In this document: positions 22,094 through 31,568 of the stretch, one piece after another
Position numbering within the stretch: position 1 is the stretch's first letter
How the letters are laid out: each line of letters begins with the position of its first letter
Translations under genes and position numbers: made by a program
The notes under the pieces: generated by a model
What the model was told of the DNA's origin: nothing
Seen by the model: the letters and a program-made list of their open reading frames with translations, nothing else
Databases searched by the model: none
Assembly: GCA_902537425.1 (NCBI GenBank)
Contig: CACBBD010000002.1
Location: 82,557-146,556 of the forward strand
Direction: 5' to 3'
Source of the DNA: an uncultured SAR86 cluster bacterium
GTDB taxonomy: Bacteria > Pseudomonadota > Gammaproteobacteria > Magnimaribacterales > Magnimaribacteraceae
DNA: 64,000 bases

Positions 22094-22975
22094 ATGAAAT
22101 ATGAAACTATAAAATATGAAGTAGAAAGCAACATTTTAACTCTCACCTTAAACCGTCCTGAAAAACTAAATGCTTTTACAGGCCAAATGATGGATGAATT
22201 AATATCTGCATTTGATGAAGCGGGGAGAGATGACGATGTAAGAGTGATAATTGTTACAGGTGAAGGTAGAGGATTTTGTGCAGGAGCTGATCTATCTTCT
22301 GGATCTAATACTTTTAACAGAGATGTTAGAAATAATAAGGGTGATGAGGTAGATCACAAGAAAGATCCAGAGTGGATGAGGGACGGAGGTGGAAAGACTA
22401 CTTTATCAATATTTGACTGTCCAAAACCTATCATAGCCGCAATTAATGGTCCCGCTGTTGGAGTAGGTGTGACCATGACTTTACCAATGGATATAAGGCT
22501 TGCTAGTGAGGATGCTAAGTTTGGATTTGTTTTTGCTAGAAGAGGTTTAGTACCTGAGGCTGCTTCAAGTTGGTTTCTGCCACGCTTAGTAGGCATAAGC
22601 AAAGCATTAGAATGGACATACTCCGGTAAGGTTTTTAGTGCTTTAGAGGCTAAACAAGGAGGCTTAATCCGTTCTATCCATAGTCCTGATGAACTTCTTG
22701 AAGAAGCGAGGTCGATAGCAAATGAAATTATTCAAAACACTTCATCGATATCAGTTTCTCTAACAAGACAGATGTTATGGAAGATGTTAGGAGCAGACCA
22801 TCCTATGGAGGCTCACAAAGTTGATTCAAGGTTTATATATGAATTAGGTAGAGGGGATGATGCTAAAGAAGGTGTTAACTCCTTTCTTGAAAAGAGATCA
22901 CCTAACTTCCCCAACAAAGTTTCTAAAGATATGCCAGAACATTACCCATGGTGGGAAGAAAAGAAATTTACTTAG
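22094..22975 (+). CDS. Enoyl-CoA hydratase/isomerase family protein
   Basis: A 293-residue crotonase-fold protein, probably in acyl-CoA breakdown. The CoA-binding and oxyanion motif is seen at GEGRGFCAGADLS (~55-67) and INGPAVGVGVTMTLPMDIRLA (~115). The acidic catalytic residue position (PEAASSWFLPR, ~155) resembles the classic hydratase, where only one Glu is kept in some subfamilies, so exact chemistry is uncertain. An AGGAAG site lies before the ATG. Only 1 nt separates its stop from tesB, linking the two in fatty-acid metabolism. Confidence 0.85.
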   Translation: MKYETIKYEVESNILTLTLNRPEKLNAFTGQMMDELISAFDEAGRDDDVRVIIVTGEGRGFCAGADLSSGSNTFNRDVRNNKGDEVDHKKDPEWMRDGGGKTTLSIFDCPKPIIAAINGPAVGVGVTMTLPMDIRLASEDAKFGFVFARRGLVPEAASSWFLPRLVGISKALEWTYSGKVFSALEAKQGGLIRSIHSPDELLEEARSIANEIIQNTSSISVSLTRQMLWKMLGADHPMEAHKVDSRFIYELGRGDDAKEGVNSFLEKRSPNFPNKVSKDMPEHYPWWEEKKFT

Positions 22976-22976
22976 T

Positions 22977-23846
22977 ATGCAAAAAAAAGCCTTAAAAAAA
23001 TTAATAAAGTTATTAGATCTTGAGACCTTAGAAGAGAACCTTTTTAGGGGGCAAAGTGAGAACATAGGTGGCCCCAGAGTTTTTGGTGGCCAAGTAATCG
23101 GACAGGCACTGACGGCCGCAGCCAGAACAGTACCTGAGAAGAGATATACTCACTCTTTGCATGCTTATTTTCTTCGTCCGGGTGATATGGAGTATCCAAT
23201 TATCTATGATGTGGAAAGAACACGTGATGGAGGAAGTTTTACTACACGACGAGTAGTAGCCATCCAGAAAGGTGAACCTATATTTGATATGGCATTGTCT
23301 TTTCATAAAAAAGAAAAGGGTCCATCTCATCAAATAAACATGGAAGATATTCCCGGTCCAAAAGAATGTGTCAGTGAATTAGAGATCAAAAAGAAAATGA
23401 TCGATAAAGTACCAGCTAAGTATAGAGATTTCTTTCTTAGGGAAAAACCAATTGAAATGAGACATTTGCCGGGTGAAAGCATGTTTGATGAACCAAAAAA
23501 TAAACTTCCCTATAAGCATGTGTGGATGAAAGCAGTTGGAAAACTCCCAGATGATGCTTTGCAACACCAAGCTATATTGGCATACGCATCTGACATGGGA
23601 CTTCTTAGCACTTCGATGAATCCACATAAACTTAGCTTTGCTAAAGGGAATGTAATGAGCGCAAGCTTAGACCATGCTATGTGGTTTCACCGACCTTTTA
23701 GAGCTGATGAATGGATGCTGTATTCTACTGACAGCCCGAGCGCAAGCAATGCAAGAGGTTTCAATAGAGGCAGTGTTTATACTGAAAAAGGCATTTTGGT
23801 TGCTTCAGCGGTTCAAGAAGGTCTAATGCGAGTTGTGAAGAAGTAG
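22977..23846 (+). CDS. tesB: Acyl-CoA thioesterase II
   Basis: Hydrolyses acyl-CoA to free acid and CoA. The 289-residue protein has the double hot-dog fold of TesB: N-terminal FRGQSENIGGPRVFGGQVIG and the C-terminal LDHAMWFHRPFRADEWMLY motif with the Asp-containing catalytic site (ASDMGLLST). The ATG at 22977 is chosen because an upstream in-frame start would overlap the crotonase gene by more than 100 nt with residues unlike the family. Ribosome-site match is poor; translation is probably coupled to the preceding stop. Confidence 0.92.
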   Translation: MQKKALKKLIKLLDLETLEENLFRGQSENIGGPRVFGGQVIGQALTAAARTVPEKRYTHSLHAYFLRPGDMEYPIIYDVERTRDGGSFTTRRVVAIQKGEPIFDMALSFHKKEKGPSHQINMEDIPGPKECVSELEIKKKMIDKVPAKYRDFFLREKPIEMRHLPGESMFDEPKNKLPYKHVWMKAVGKLPDDALQHQAILAYASDMGLLSTSMNPHKLSFAKGNVMSASLDHAMWFHRPFRADEWMLYSTDSPSASNARGFNRGSVYTEKGILVASAVQEGLMRVVKK

Positions 23847-23869
23847 TATTCCTCCGAAAGAGCAGACTT

Positions 23870-25321
23870 TTATTTAAGCGTTGTAGACCCCATTAAATGT
23901 CGATCAATTTCTCGAGCTGCGGCCCTGCCTTCATTTATTGCCCAGACTACCAGAGATTGTCCTCTTCTACAGTCGCCAGCAGCAAATACTTTTGGATTAG
24001 ATGTTTGGTGAACATTGTGTTCAGCTTTGTAATTTGATCTTTCATCTAGCTGGATATCTAAATTGTGTACGGAATATTCCTCTGGACCTAGGAACCCCAT
24101 AGCAAGTAGAATCAGATCCGCTTCCCACTCCTTTTCAGTACCAGGGATTTCTTTAAAATTTTTATCAACTTCAACAGTCTTGATTCCTCTTAGTGTTCCA
24201 TCTTTATCTCTTAAGAATTCTTTCCCTGATATTGAATAGACTCTGGGATCATCACCATATATCTCTTTAGATTCTTCATGACCGTAATCAACCTTATATA
24301 TTCTTGGGAACAAAGGCCAAGGATTATTATCTGCTCGTTCTTTAGGAGGTTCAGGCATGATTTCAAAATTTATTAAAGATTTACATCCATGTCTCAAAGA
24401 AGTCCCTATACAGTCCGTACCTGTATCTCCACCACCTATTACAATGACATTTTTATCTTTTGCAGATATGAAATTCCCATCATCATGTTCGGAGTCTAAT
24501 AAACTCTTAGTATTCTTTCGCAAGAAATCCATTGCAAAGTGCACCCCGTTACCTTCTCTTTCTGGTATGGGCAAGTCTCTTGGATTAGTTGCTCCAGTTG
24601 CCATTAAGACGATGTCATTTGACTCAGCTAGCTCTCTGACACTGACAGAGTTTTCTCCTTTTCCTCCTACGTCTGCATTTGTAAAGAACTCTATGCCCTC
24701 CATTTCCATTATTTCTAGTCTTTGATCGATTATAGATTTATCTAGCTTCATATTGGGAATGCCATACATCATGAGACCACCTATACGATCTGCTCTTTCA
24801 TAAACTTTTACGTTGTGACCAACACTATTAAGTTGTTGAGCCGCAGATAGTCCTGCGGGGCCTGAACCAACTATAGCAACCGACTTTCCAGTTCTATTTT
24901 GGGGAATTTGTGGTTTTAGCCAACCGTTTTGAAAGCCCTTATCTGCTATAGCGAATTCTAAATTCTTAATTGCTACAGGACTTTCTGTTATACCTAGAAC
25001 ACATGCTCCTTCGCAAACTGCTGGACAAACTCTTCCAGTAACTTCGGGGAAGTTATTTGTTAACATTAATTTATCAAAAGCTTCTTCCCATTTATTTTGA
25101 TAGACGAGGTCATTCCACTCTGGAATGAGGTTATAAACAGGACACCCTTCACCGGATTGGCAAAATGGAACTCCACAATCCATGCATCTAGCACCTTGAA
25201 CGGCAAGTTTTTCATCATCGTGATCGGTATAGATTTCTTTAAAATCTAAGACCCTTTCTTTTGCTGGACGGTAAGGCTCTACTGCCCTTGAGAATTCTTT
25301 AAATCCAGTAGTTTTACCCAT
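23870..25321 (-). CDS. gltD: Glutamate synthase (NADPH) small subunit
   Basis: Supplies electrons from NADPH to the large subunit. The 483-residue protein has the N-terminal cysteine clusters for two Fe-S centres ([10 protein letters not shown] and [12 protein letters not shown]), an FAD-binding motif ([14 protein letters not shown], ~150) and an NADPH-binding motif ([13 protein letters not shown], ~290). The start overlaps the gltB stop by 8 nt. Confidence 0.96.
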   Translation of the reverse strand: MGKTTGFKEFSRAVEPYRPAKERVLDFKEIYTDHDDEKLAVQGARCMDCGVPFCQSGEGCPVYNLIPEWNDLVYQNKWEEAFDKLMLTNNFPEVTGRVCPAVCEGACVLGITESPVAIKNLEFAIADKGFQNGWLKPQIPQNRTGKSVAIVGSGPAGLSAAQQLNSVGHNVKVYERADRIGGLMMYGIPNMKLDKSIIDQRLEIMEMEGIEFFTNADVGGKGENSVSVRELAESNDIVLMATGATNPRDLPIPEREGNGVHFAMDFLRKNTKSLLDSEHDDGNFISAKDKNVIVIGGGDTGTDCIGTSLRHGCKSLINFEIMPEPPKERADNNPWPLFPRIYKVDYGHEESKEIYGDDPRVYSISGKEFLRDKDGTLRGIKTVEVDKNFKEIPGTEKEWEADLILLAMGFLGPEEYSVHNLDIQLDERSNYKAEHNVHQTSNPKVFAAGDCRRGQSLVVWAINEGRAAAREIDRHLMGSTTLK

Positions 25322-28300
25322 TGCTTTGTTGTTTTGTTTTCATTTCATTTAGAACACGTTTGTAATCCGTTGGCATAACTTTTACGAATTTTTTAGAGGC
25401 ATTTTCCCAATTTTTAAGGATATTCTCCGCAACAGTCGATTCGGTATATTTATTATGTTTTAGAATTAAACCTTTGAGGTCAGATAAGTCTTCTTCCAAT
25501 AGAGGCTCTAACTCAAAAGTTTCATTATTACATTTTTTCTCAAAGTCACCTTGATCATCAAAAATGTAAGCTATTCCTCCACTCATTCCGGCACCAAAAT
25601 TCCTTCCTGTTGGACCTAAAATAACAGCTTTACCTCCCGTCATATACTCACATCCATGATCTCCAATGCCCTCTACAACTACTGAAGCACCACTATTTCT
25701 TACGCAGAATCTTTCCGCAGCTATACCTCTAAAATAAGCTTCACCTTCGGTTGCTCCATAGAGGGCTACATTGCCCAAAAGAATATTCTCTTCGGCTTTA
25801 AATTTGCTATTTTTAGGAGGATATATGATGAGTTTACCTCCGGATAGCCCTTTGCCAACATAGTCATTAGCATCGCCTTCTAGCTTGAATGTAATTCCTT
25901 TAACTAACCAAGCAGCAAAGCTTTGTCCAGCCGACCCATTGAAATTAATTTCTATCGTATCTTCAGAAAGATTATTGGTCTCCCATACTTTAGCAACTTC
26001 GTTTGAAAGCATAGTTCCAACTGTTCTATTAATATTATTAATTTTGCTATTAAGAACAGTCTTTTCACCTTGTGTAATTGCATTTTTACATTTATCTATC
26101 AGAACATTATCCAAGGCTTTGTCAAGACCATGGTCTTGGCTTTGAGTATTATAGACTTCGGTATTTTCGAAAATCCTTTGAGCAGGCTCAAGGATACCAC
26201 TGAAATCAAGACCATTTCTTTTCCAGTGATCTATTGCTAGGTCAGTTTCCAAACAATCAACTCTACCAATCATTTCGTTGACAGTTTTGAAACCCATTTC
26301 TGCCATTATCATACGTAAATCTTTGGCTACCATGAAAAGATAATTTACTACATGTTCAGGCTTGCCTTTGAATTTTTTTCTTAATTCTTCGTCTTGTGTT
26401 GCTATGCCAACTGGACATGTATTGAGGTGACATTTTCTCATCATTATGCAACCTAAAGTAACTAAAGGAGCAGTTGCAAATCCGAATTCTTCGGCTCCTA
26501 AAAGTGCGGCAATGGCTACATCTCTTCCAGTTTTTATTTGTCCATCTGTTTGGAGAACAACTCTTGAGCGTAAGTTGTTCATAACCAAGGTTTGATGAGT
26601 TTCAGCTACACCTAATTCCCAAGGAAGTCCTGCGTGCTTTATGGACGTAAGAGGAGAAGCACCCGTACCTCCATCATGACCTGCGATTACAAGATGATCA
26701 GTTTTAGCTTTCACTACACCAGAGGCAATAGTTCCAACTCCAACTTCTGAAACCAACTTCACGCTTATTCTGGAACTTCGATTAGCATTTTTTAAATCAT
26801 GGATTAATTGGGCTATGTCTTCTATAGAATAAATATCATGATGTGGAGGAGGGCTGATTAAACCTACTCCAGGAGTTGAATGTCTTATCTTGGCTATATA
26901 TTCATCAACTTTTTTGCCTGGTAATTCTCCACCTTCACCAGGCTTGGCCCCTTGCGATATTTTTATTTGTAACTCATCTGAATTGGTTAGATATCTCATC
27001 GTTACACCAAACCTACCTGAAGCTACTTGCTTAATTGCTGATCTTTTAGAAACACCAGATTCATCGGGTGTGAACCTGATAGGATCTTCACCACCTTCGC
27101 CAGTATTAGACTTTCCGCCTAATTTATTCATAGCTATTGCTAATGACTCATGAGATTCAGTAGAAATCGAACCTAAGCTCATTGCACCTGTTGCAAACCT
27201 TTTTACTATTTCCTTTTCACTCTCAACTTCATCTATATTGATTGGCTCTTGAGTACTTTTGAACTTTAAGAGACCTCTTAGTGAGCTTAGTTTTGTGGAA
27301 ACTTCATTAGCATGTTTAGCGAAAGCCCAATAAGCATCTTCATCATTAGTTCGAGCAGCTAGTTGTAAGGATGAAATGGTTTTCGGGTCCCACATATGAG
27401 CATCTCCACCATTTCTCCAATGAAAGTCTCCAGGATTGGGAAGTGTAGTAACATTAATTTTTTCTTCTGGGTACCCTAAATCATGCCTTCTTTTCTGTTC
27501 GTCAAATAATGCTTCAAAGCTTATACCTCCGACCCTGCTTGCTGTTCCAGGAAATGATTTATCTATGATTTCGTTAGATAGACCGACAGCTTCAAATATT
27601 TGTGCACCCTTATAAGAGTGAAGAGTAGATATTCCCATTTTTGCCATTACTTTAAGGATTCCTTTTTTTGTTCCTTTCTTATAGGCATTTACTATTTGTT
27701 CGTTGTTTTTCAAAGTTGCATCTTTTAGAGTACCATCCTCCAAGGATTGAAATATTGCCTCAAATGCTAGGTATGGATTTATAGCATCTGCTCCATAGCC
27801 AAAAAGTAAACAATGGTGATGCACCTCTCTTGCTTCCCCAGTTTCTATGACAATACCTATTTTTGTTCTAAGTTGATTTTTTATAAGGTGATGATGTACC
27901 GAAGAGCAAGACAAAAGTGAGCTAAGAGAGATTCTTGATTCGGACACTCCCTTGTCAGATAACACTATAAAAGAATAGCCTTGTTCAATGGCACTCTCTG
28001 CTTCCTGACACACTTCATCAAGCCTCGATAGCATACCTTTTATGCCATCCTCTTTTTGATAGGTTAGATCTATAGTTTTAGTTTTCCAATTACCAACAGA
28101 GATTTCTTTGATAGAACTCAATTCTTTATTAGACAGAATTGGATTTACAACTCTTAATCTTTTTACATTGTTTTTGTCATTTTCTAAAAGATTTCCTTCA
28201 GGGCCAATTAAGCACTCCAGAGACATTATTACCTCTTCTCTAATTGAATCTATCGCTGGATTAGTAACTTGTGCAAATAGCTGTTTAAAATAATCGAATA

Positions 28301-29873
28301 GCAGTCTGGGCTTATCAGAAAGGCAAGCCAATGCAGCATCATTACCCATTGATCCTAGAGGATCTCTTAATTCTGAAACAAGGGGTAAAAGCATGAATTG
28401 CATGGTCTCTGTCGTATATCCAAAAGCTCTCATCCTCTCGACGAGATTATTCCCTACACTATCATCCTCCGATTGACCCTTGAGGTTTTCCAGCTCAACT
28501 ATGGACTGATTCCAATCTATGTAATCATGTTGATTTGCAATGTCTTTCTTAATAGTTTCATCAGGAATCATCTCACCCTTTTCAAAATCAATAAGAAACA
28601 TCTTACCTGGTTGCAACCTGCCTTTTTTAATTACTTTTTTTGGATCAACAGGTAATACCCCAACCTCTGATGCCATTATGACTTTATCATCATCGGTCAG
28701 ATAAAATCTGCTCGGTCTTAAACCATTTCTATCTAAAACTGCTCCAACTTTTTTTCCATCAGTAAAGACGATGGAGGCAGGCCCATCCCAAGGTTCAATC
28801 ATAGATGAACTAAATTGGTAGAATGCTTTCTTTTGATCTGACATATTCACATCTGATTGCCATGCTTCCGGTATCATCATCATGACTGACTCTTGTAGGC
28901 TTCTTCCAGACAGTAATAGAAATTCTAGGACATTATCAAAACTACCTGAATCAGTGCAGTCTAGTTCTGTAATAGGGAAAAGTTTTTCTATTTCTTTGCC
29001 AAATAGGTCACTCTCAACAGTTCCTTGCCTTGCTTTCATGGCATTCATATTACCTCTGAGGGTATTGATTTCACCGTTATGACACATGTATCTATTTGGC
29101 TGGGCTCTATCCCATGACGGAAAAGTATTTGTGCTGAACCTTGAATGCACCATAGCTAAATGAGTTTCAAAACTTTTATTTTCTAAATCAGGATAGAAAG
29201 GAAAAAGTTGAGAGGGTGTGAGCATTCCCTTATAAACCATTACTGTAGTTGACAAGCTACATATATAAAAAAGTTTCGCTTCTTTAAGTTCTTCTGAGTT
29301 TCGAATTAAGTTACTGATTCTTTTCCTAATTAAATAGAGTTTTCTATCAAATTCATCCTGGCTAATGCCCTCTGAACATTGAATGAAAAGTTGTTTGATA
29401 TGTGGTTGTGCGCCTCTAGCAGCGGGACCTACATTGGCTCCTTCTGAATCTACAGGAACCTCTCTCCAACCTAAGCAGATTTGATTTTCTTCTTTTATGA
29501 TTGATTCTGTTTTTTTTATGCAGAATTCTCTTTCACTTTGATCAGTTGGTAAAAATATATTCCCAACTGCGTATTGACCTATTTCAGGGAGATTTATTTC
29601 AATTTTTTTGGCTTCTGCTCTAAAAAAACCATCTGGTAATGCCATAAGTATTCCAGCTCCATCGCCTGTATTTTCTTCAAACCCACATCCACCCCTATGA
29701 TCCATTTGAGAATTCACATGAAAAGCATCATCCATTATTTCTCTTGATGGAATACCCTTAATATTGGCGACTAATCCGACACCACAAGAATCTTTCTCAA
29801 ATTGTGGGTCATATAATCCCCTTTTTTTGGGGAAGCCAAACCTGTACTTGTCTTTAAGTCTAAAATTTTTCAT
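25314..29873 (-). CDS. gltB: Glutamate synthase (NADPH) large subunit
   Basis: Transfers the glutamine amide to 2-oxoglutarate. The 1519-residue protein carries the amidotransferase cysteine in KDSCGVGLVANIKG (Cys30), so a 29-residue propeptide would be removed. The central and FMN-binding domains (GHDGGTGASPLTSIKHAG) follow, then the 3Fe-4S cysteines (MRKCHLNTCPVGIATQ), and the C-terminal beta-helix (GGKAVILGPTGRNFGAGMSG). The ATG at 29873 is preferred over a TTG 31 codons upstream; a TACAAT that could be the promoter lies inside that longer version. Together with glnK-amtB this supports ammonia assimilation. Confidence 0.95.
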   Translation of the reverse strand: MKNFRLKDKYRFGFPKKRGLYDPQFEKDSCGVGLVANIKGIPSREIMDDAFHVNSQMDHRGGCGFEENTGDGAGILMALPDGFFRAEAKKIEINLPEIGQYAVGNIFLPTDQSEREFCIKKTESIIKEENQICLGWREVPVDSEGANVGPAARGAQPHIKQLFIQCSEGISQDEFDRKLYLIRKRISNLIRNSEELKEAKLFYICSLSTTVMVYKGMLTPSQLFPFYPDLENKSFETHLAMVHSRFSTNTFPSWDRAQPNRYMCHNGEINTLRGNMNAMKARQGTVESDLFGKEIEKLFPITELDCTDSGSFDNVLEFLLLSGRSLQESVMMMIPEAWQSDVNMSDQKKAFYQFSSSMIEPWDGPASIVFTDGKKVGAVLDRNGLRPSRFYLTDDDKVIMASEVGVLPVDPKKVIKKGRLQPGKMFLIDFEKGEMIPDETIKKDIANQHDYIDWNQSIVELENLKGQSEDDSVGNNLVERMRAFGYTTETMQFMLLPLVSELRDPLGSMGNDAALACLSDKPRLLFDYFKQLFAQVTNPAIDSIREEVIMSLECLIGPEGNLLENDKNNVKRLRVVNPILSNKELSSIKEISVGNWKTKTIDLTYQKEDGIKGMLSRLDEVCQEAESAIEQGYSFIVLSDKGVSESRISLSSLLSCSSVHHHLIKNQLRTKIGIVIETGEAREVHHHCLLFGYGADAINPYLAFEAIFQSLEDGTLKDATLKNNEQIVNAYKKGTKKGILKVMAKMGISTLHSYKGAQIFEAVGLSNEIIDKSFPGTASRVGGISFEALFDEQKRRHDLGYPEEKINVTTLPNPGDFHWRNGGDAHMWDPKTISSLQLAARTNDEDAYWAFAKHANEVSTKLSSLRGLLKFKSTQEPINIDEVESEKEIVKRFATGAMSLGSISTESHESLAIAMNKLGGKSNTGEGGEDPIRFTPDESGVSKRSAIKQVASGRFGVTMRYLTNSDELQIKISQGAKPGEGGELPGKKVDEYIAKIRHSTPGVGLISPPPHHDIYSIEDIAQLIHDLKNANRSSRISVKLVSEVGVGTIASGVVKAKTDHLVIAGHDGGTGASPLTSIKHAGLPWELGVAETHQTLVMNNLRSRVVLQTDGQIKTGRDVAIAALLGAEEFGFATAPLVTLGCIMMRKCHLNTCPVGIATQDEELRKKFKGKPEHVVNYLFMVAKDLRMIMAEMGFKTVNEMIGRVDCLETDLAIDHWKRNGLDFSGILEPAQRIFENTEVYNTQSQDHGLDKALDNVLIDKCKNAITQGEKTVLNSKINNINRTVGTMLSNEVAKVWETNNLSEDTIEINFNGSAGQSFAAWLVKGITFKLEGDANDYVGKGLSGGKLIIYPPKNSKFKAEENILLGNVALYGATEGEAYFRGIAAERFCVRNSGASVVVEGIGDHGCEYMTGGKAVILGPTGRNFGAGMSGGIAYIFDDQGDFEKKCNNETFELEPLLEEDLSDLKGLILKHNKYTESTVAENILKNWENASKKFVKVMPTDYKRVLNEMKTKQQSNG

Positions 29874-29980
29874 ATTTAGTGGGTTGTGGACCCTCAGTTT
29901 ACTATTTAGTAAAAAAGTTAGTTCTGAGAGTTGCGCAGGTGCGTAATTGTACCTTTTGTTGAGCAATCTGGGAAGTTTGC

Positions 29981-31054
29981 CTAGTCTAATTTAATAGACT
30001 CAATAATATCGGATTCTTGAATATCTGATAAAATCTGTGCTTCTCCGATGGAGCTTAGCAAAATAAAATTAAGACTATCACCTTTCTTTTTTTTATCTGC
30101 TGACATCAGTTTAATCAAATCATTTGGTTGAAATTCACTTTTTAATAGTTCCTCAGACATAATCGAATAAATAAGTTGCTTAATCTTATCTACTTCTTTT
30201 TTTTCGAGATTCAGGATTTTTTGAGATAAATTTGTAGCCATAATCATTCCTAGTGCAACAGCCTCGCCATGAGAAATTCTCTCATAGTTACCGTAAACTT
30301 CAATAGCATGTCCAAAAGTATGACCAAAGTTAAGCCATTTTCTTATTCCTTGCTCGGTTTCATCCTTTGAGACTACTTCTGCTTTTATCTCGATGGATTT
30401 AGAGATAGCTTTTAATAGCTTTACATCATTAGCCTCTAAAAGGTTTTTTATATTTTCTTCTAACCATTTGAAAAAGGTTTCATCTTTGATTAATGCATGT
30501 TTAATAATCTCTGCCAGACCTTCTCTGATTTGTACTTTTTCTAAACTTTTTAAAAGTTTAGTATCGGTCAATACCTTTGAAGGTTGATGAAAAGCTCCGA
30601 TCATATTCTTTCCTTTAGGATGATTTATGGCTGTTTTTCCACCTACCGAAGCATCGACTTGAGATAGTAAGGTTGAGGGAAACAGAACAAAGTCGACTCC
30701 TCTTAGGAAGGTAGCAGCTGCAAATCCTGTTATGTCACAAATAATACCTCCTCCTAGAGCAAAAAGGATGCATTCTCTACTATAGCTTTTCTCAATAAGT
30801 AGATCATGAATGATAGCTAATGTTTCACTAGACTTATTTTCCTCACTTGCTTCTATAGTTATTTCAGAATACTTTGATGATATATTTGACAGAGTTACCT
30901 GAACCTCATTTTTTATTGATTCATCAATTTTTGAATCAATTACTAATAGGATTTCTTTATTTGAAAACTCTAGTAAATTATTTTCACCAAGAATATCTGT
31001 TCCTACTAAAACCGTATAATTTCTAGAATCTGTATTTATCTTTATCTCTTTCAT
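29981..31054 (-). CDS. aroB: 3-dehydroquinate synthase
   Basis: Second step of the shikimate pathway, converting DAHP to dehydroquinate with catalytic NAD. The 357-residue protein shows the NAD-binding GGGIICDITGFAAATFLRG, the SQVDASVGGKTAIN motif and the zinc ligands in NFGHTFGHAIE and ISHGEAVALG. It overlaps aroK by 4 nt. In Pseudomonas a damX gene lies between aroB and gltB; here only about 107 nt of non-coding DNA does. Confidence 0.96.
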   Translation of the reverse strand: MKEIKINTDSRNYTVLVGTDILGENNLLEFSNKEILLVIDSKIDESIKNEVQVTLSNISSKYSEITIEASEENKSSETLAIIHDLLIEKSYSRECILFALGGGIICDITGFAAATFLRGVDFVLFPSTLLSQVDASVGGKTAINHPKGKNMIGAFHQPSKVLTDTKLLKSLEKVQIREGLAEIIKHALIKDETFFKWLEENIKNLLEANDVKLLKAISKSIEIKAEVVSKDETEQGIRKWLNFGHTFGHAIEVYGNYERISHGEAVALGMIMATNLSQKILNLEKKEVDKIKQLIYSIMSEELLKSEFQPNDLIKLMSADKKKKGDSLNFILLSSIGEAQILSDIQESDIIESIKLD

Positions 31055-31548
31055 TTTTTTAACTTTGTAACGATCAGATCTACCGCATCATTTGCATCAT
31101 TTGTTTCTTTTATAGTTATATCGCTACAAGTTTCATAAATTGGATTGCGTATCTCAGCAATTTTTCTGAGTGTCTTTTCTTTATCAACCCCATAAAGAAG
31201 GGGCCTATCTTGATCATCAATAGTTCTTTCTAATTGAGTTTGGATACTTATTTCCAAGTATATTACTGTACCTTTATTCAATAATTCTCTATTTTCTTCT
31301 CTTAAAACTATACCGCCGCCTGTAGAAATCACACAACTTTCATTAGTAGTGAGATTACTAAAAGCTTCATACTCCCTGTCTCTAAATTTTTCTTCACCTT
31401 CAACATCAAAAATCCAAGATATTTTAGCTCCGGCTTTTTTCTCAATTTCATTATCTATATCAAAAAAATCTAGACCTAACCTTTTAGAGAGTTTTCTGCC
31501 TACGGTAGACTTCCCAGAAGCCATAGAGCCGATAATTATTAGCCTCAT
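31051..31548 (-). CDS. aroK: Shikimate kinase
   Basis: Phosphorylates shikimate at the 3-hydroxyl. The 165-residue P-loop protein has Walker A GSMASGKSTVG, the shikimate-binding DIDNEIEKK and GGGIVLREENR, and the lid motif DRPLL. Only 20 nt separate its ATG from that of divergent mrcA; a minus-strand TATAAT ends 6 nt before the start, giving a predicted leaderless message. Pilus genes pilMNOPQ, which usually lie between aroK and mrcA, are absent. Confidence 0.96.
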   Translation of the reverse strand: MRLIIIGSMASGKSTVGRKLSKRLGLDFFDIDNEIEKKAGAKISWIFDVEGEEKFRDREYEAFSNLTTNESCVISTGGGIVLREENRELLNKGTVIYLEISIQTQLERTIDDQDRPLLYGVDKEKTLRKIAEIRNPIYETCSDITIKETNDANDAVDLIVTKLKK

Positions 31549-31553
31549 TGGGT

Positions 31554-31560
31554 TATTATA
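31554..31560. promoter_or_regulatory. Symmetric bidirectional -10 shared by aroK and mrcA
   Basis: The bases TATTATA read as TATTAT on the plus strand (31554-31559, 9 nt before the mrcA ATG) and as TATAAT on the minus strand (31560-31555, 6 nt before the aroK ATG). The whole intergenic region is 20 bp, so both transcripts would be leaderless or nearly so. Confidence 0.55.
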
Positions 31561-31568
31561 ACTCCTAG

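Noticed and set aside
22857-22976. Longer start for the tesB gene
   Set aside because: It would overlap the crotonase by over 100 nt and adds residues unlike TesB; the ATG at 22977 fits the family.
29874-29966. TTG start 31 codons upstream for gltB
   Set aside because: The extra residues do not resemble a GltB propeptide and include a probable promoter hexamer.
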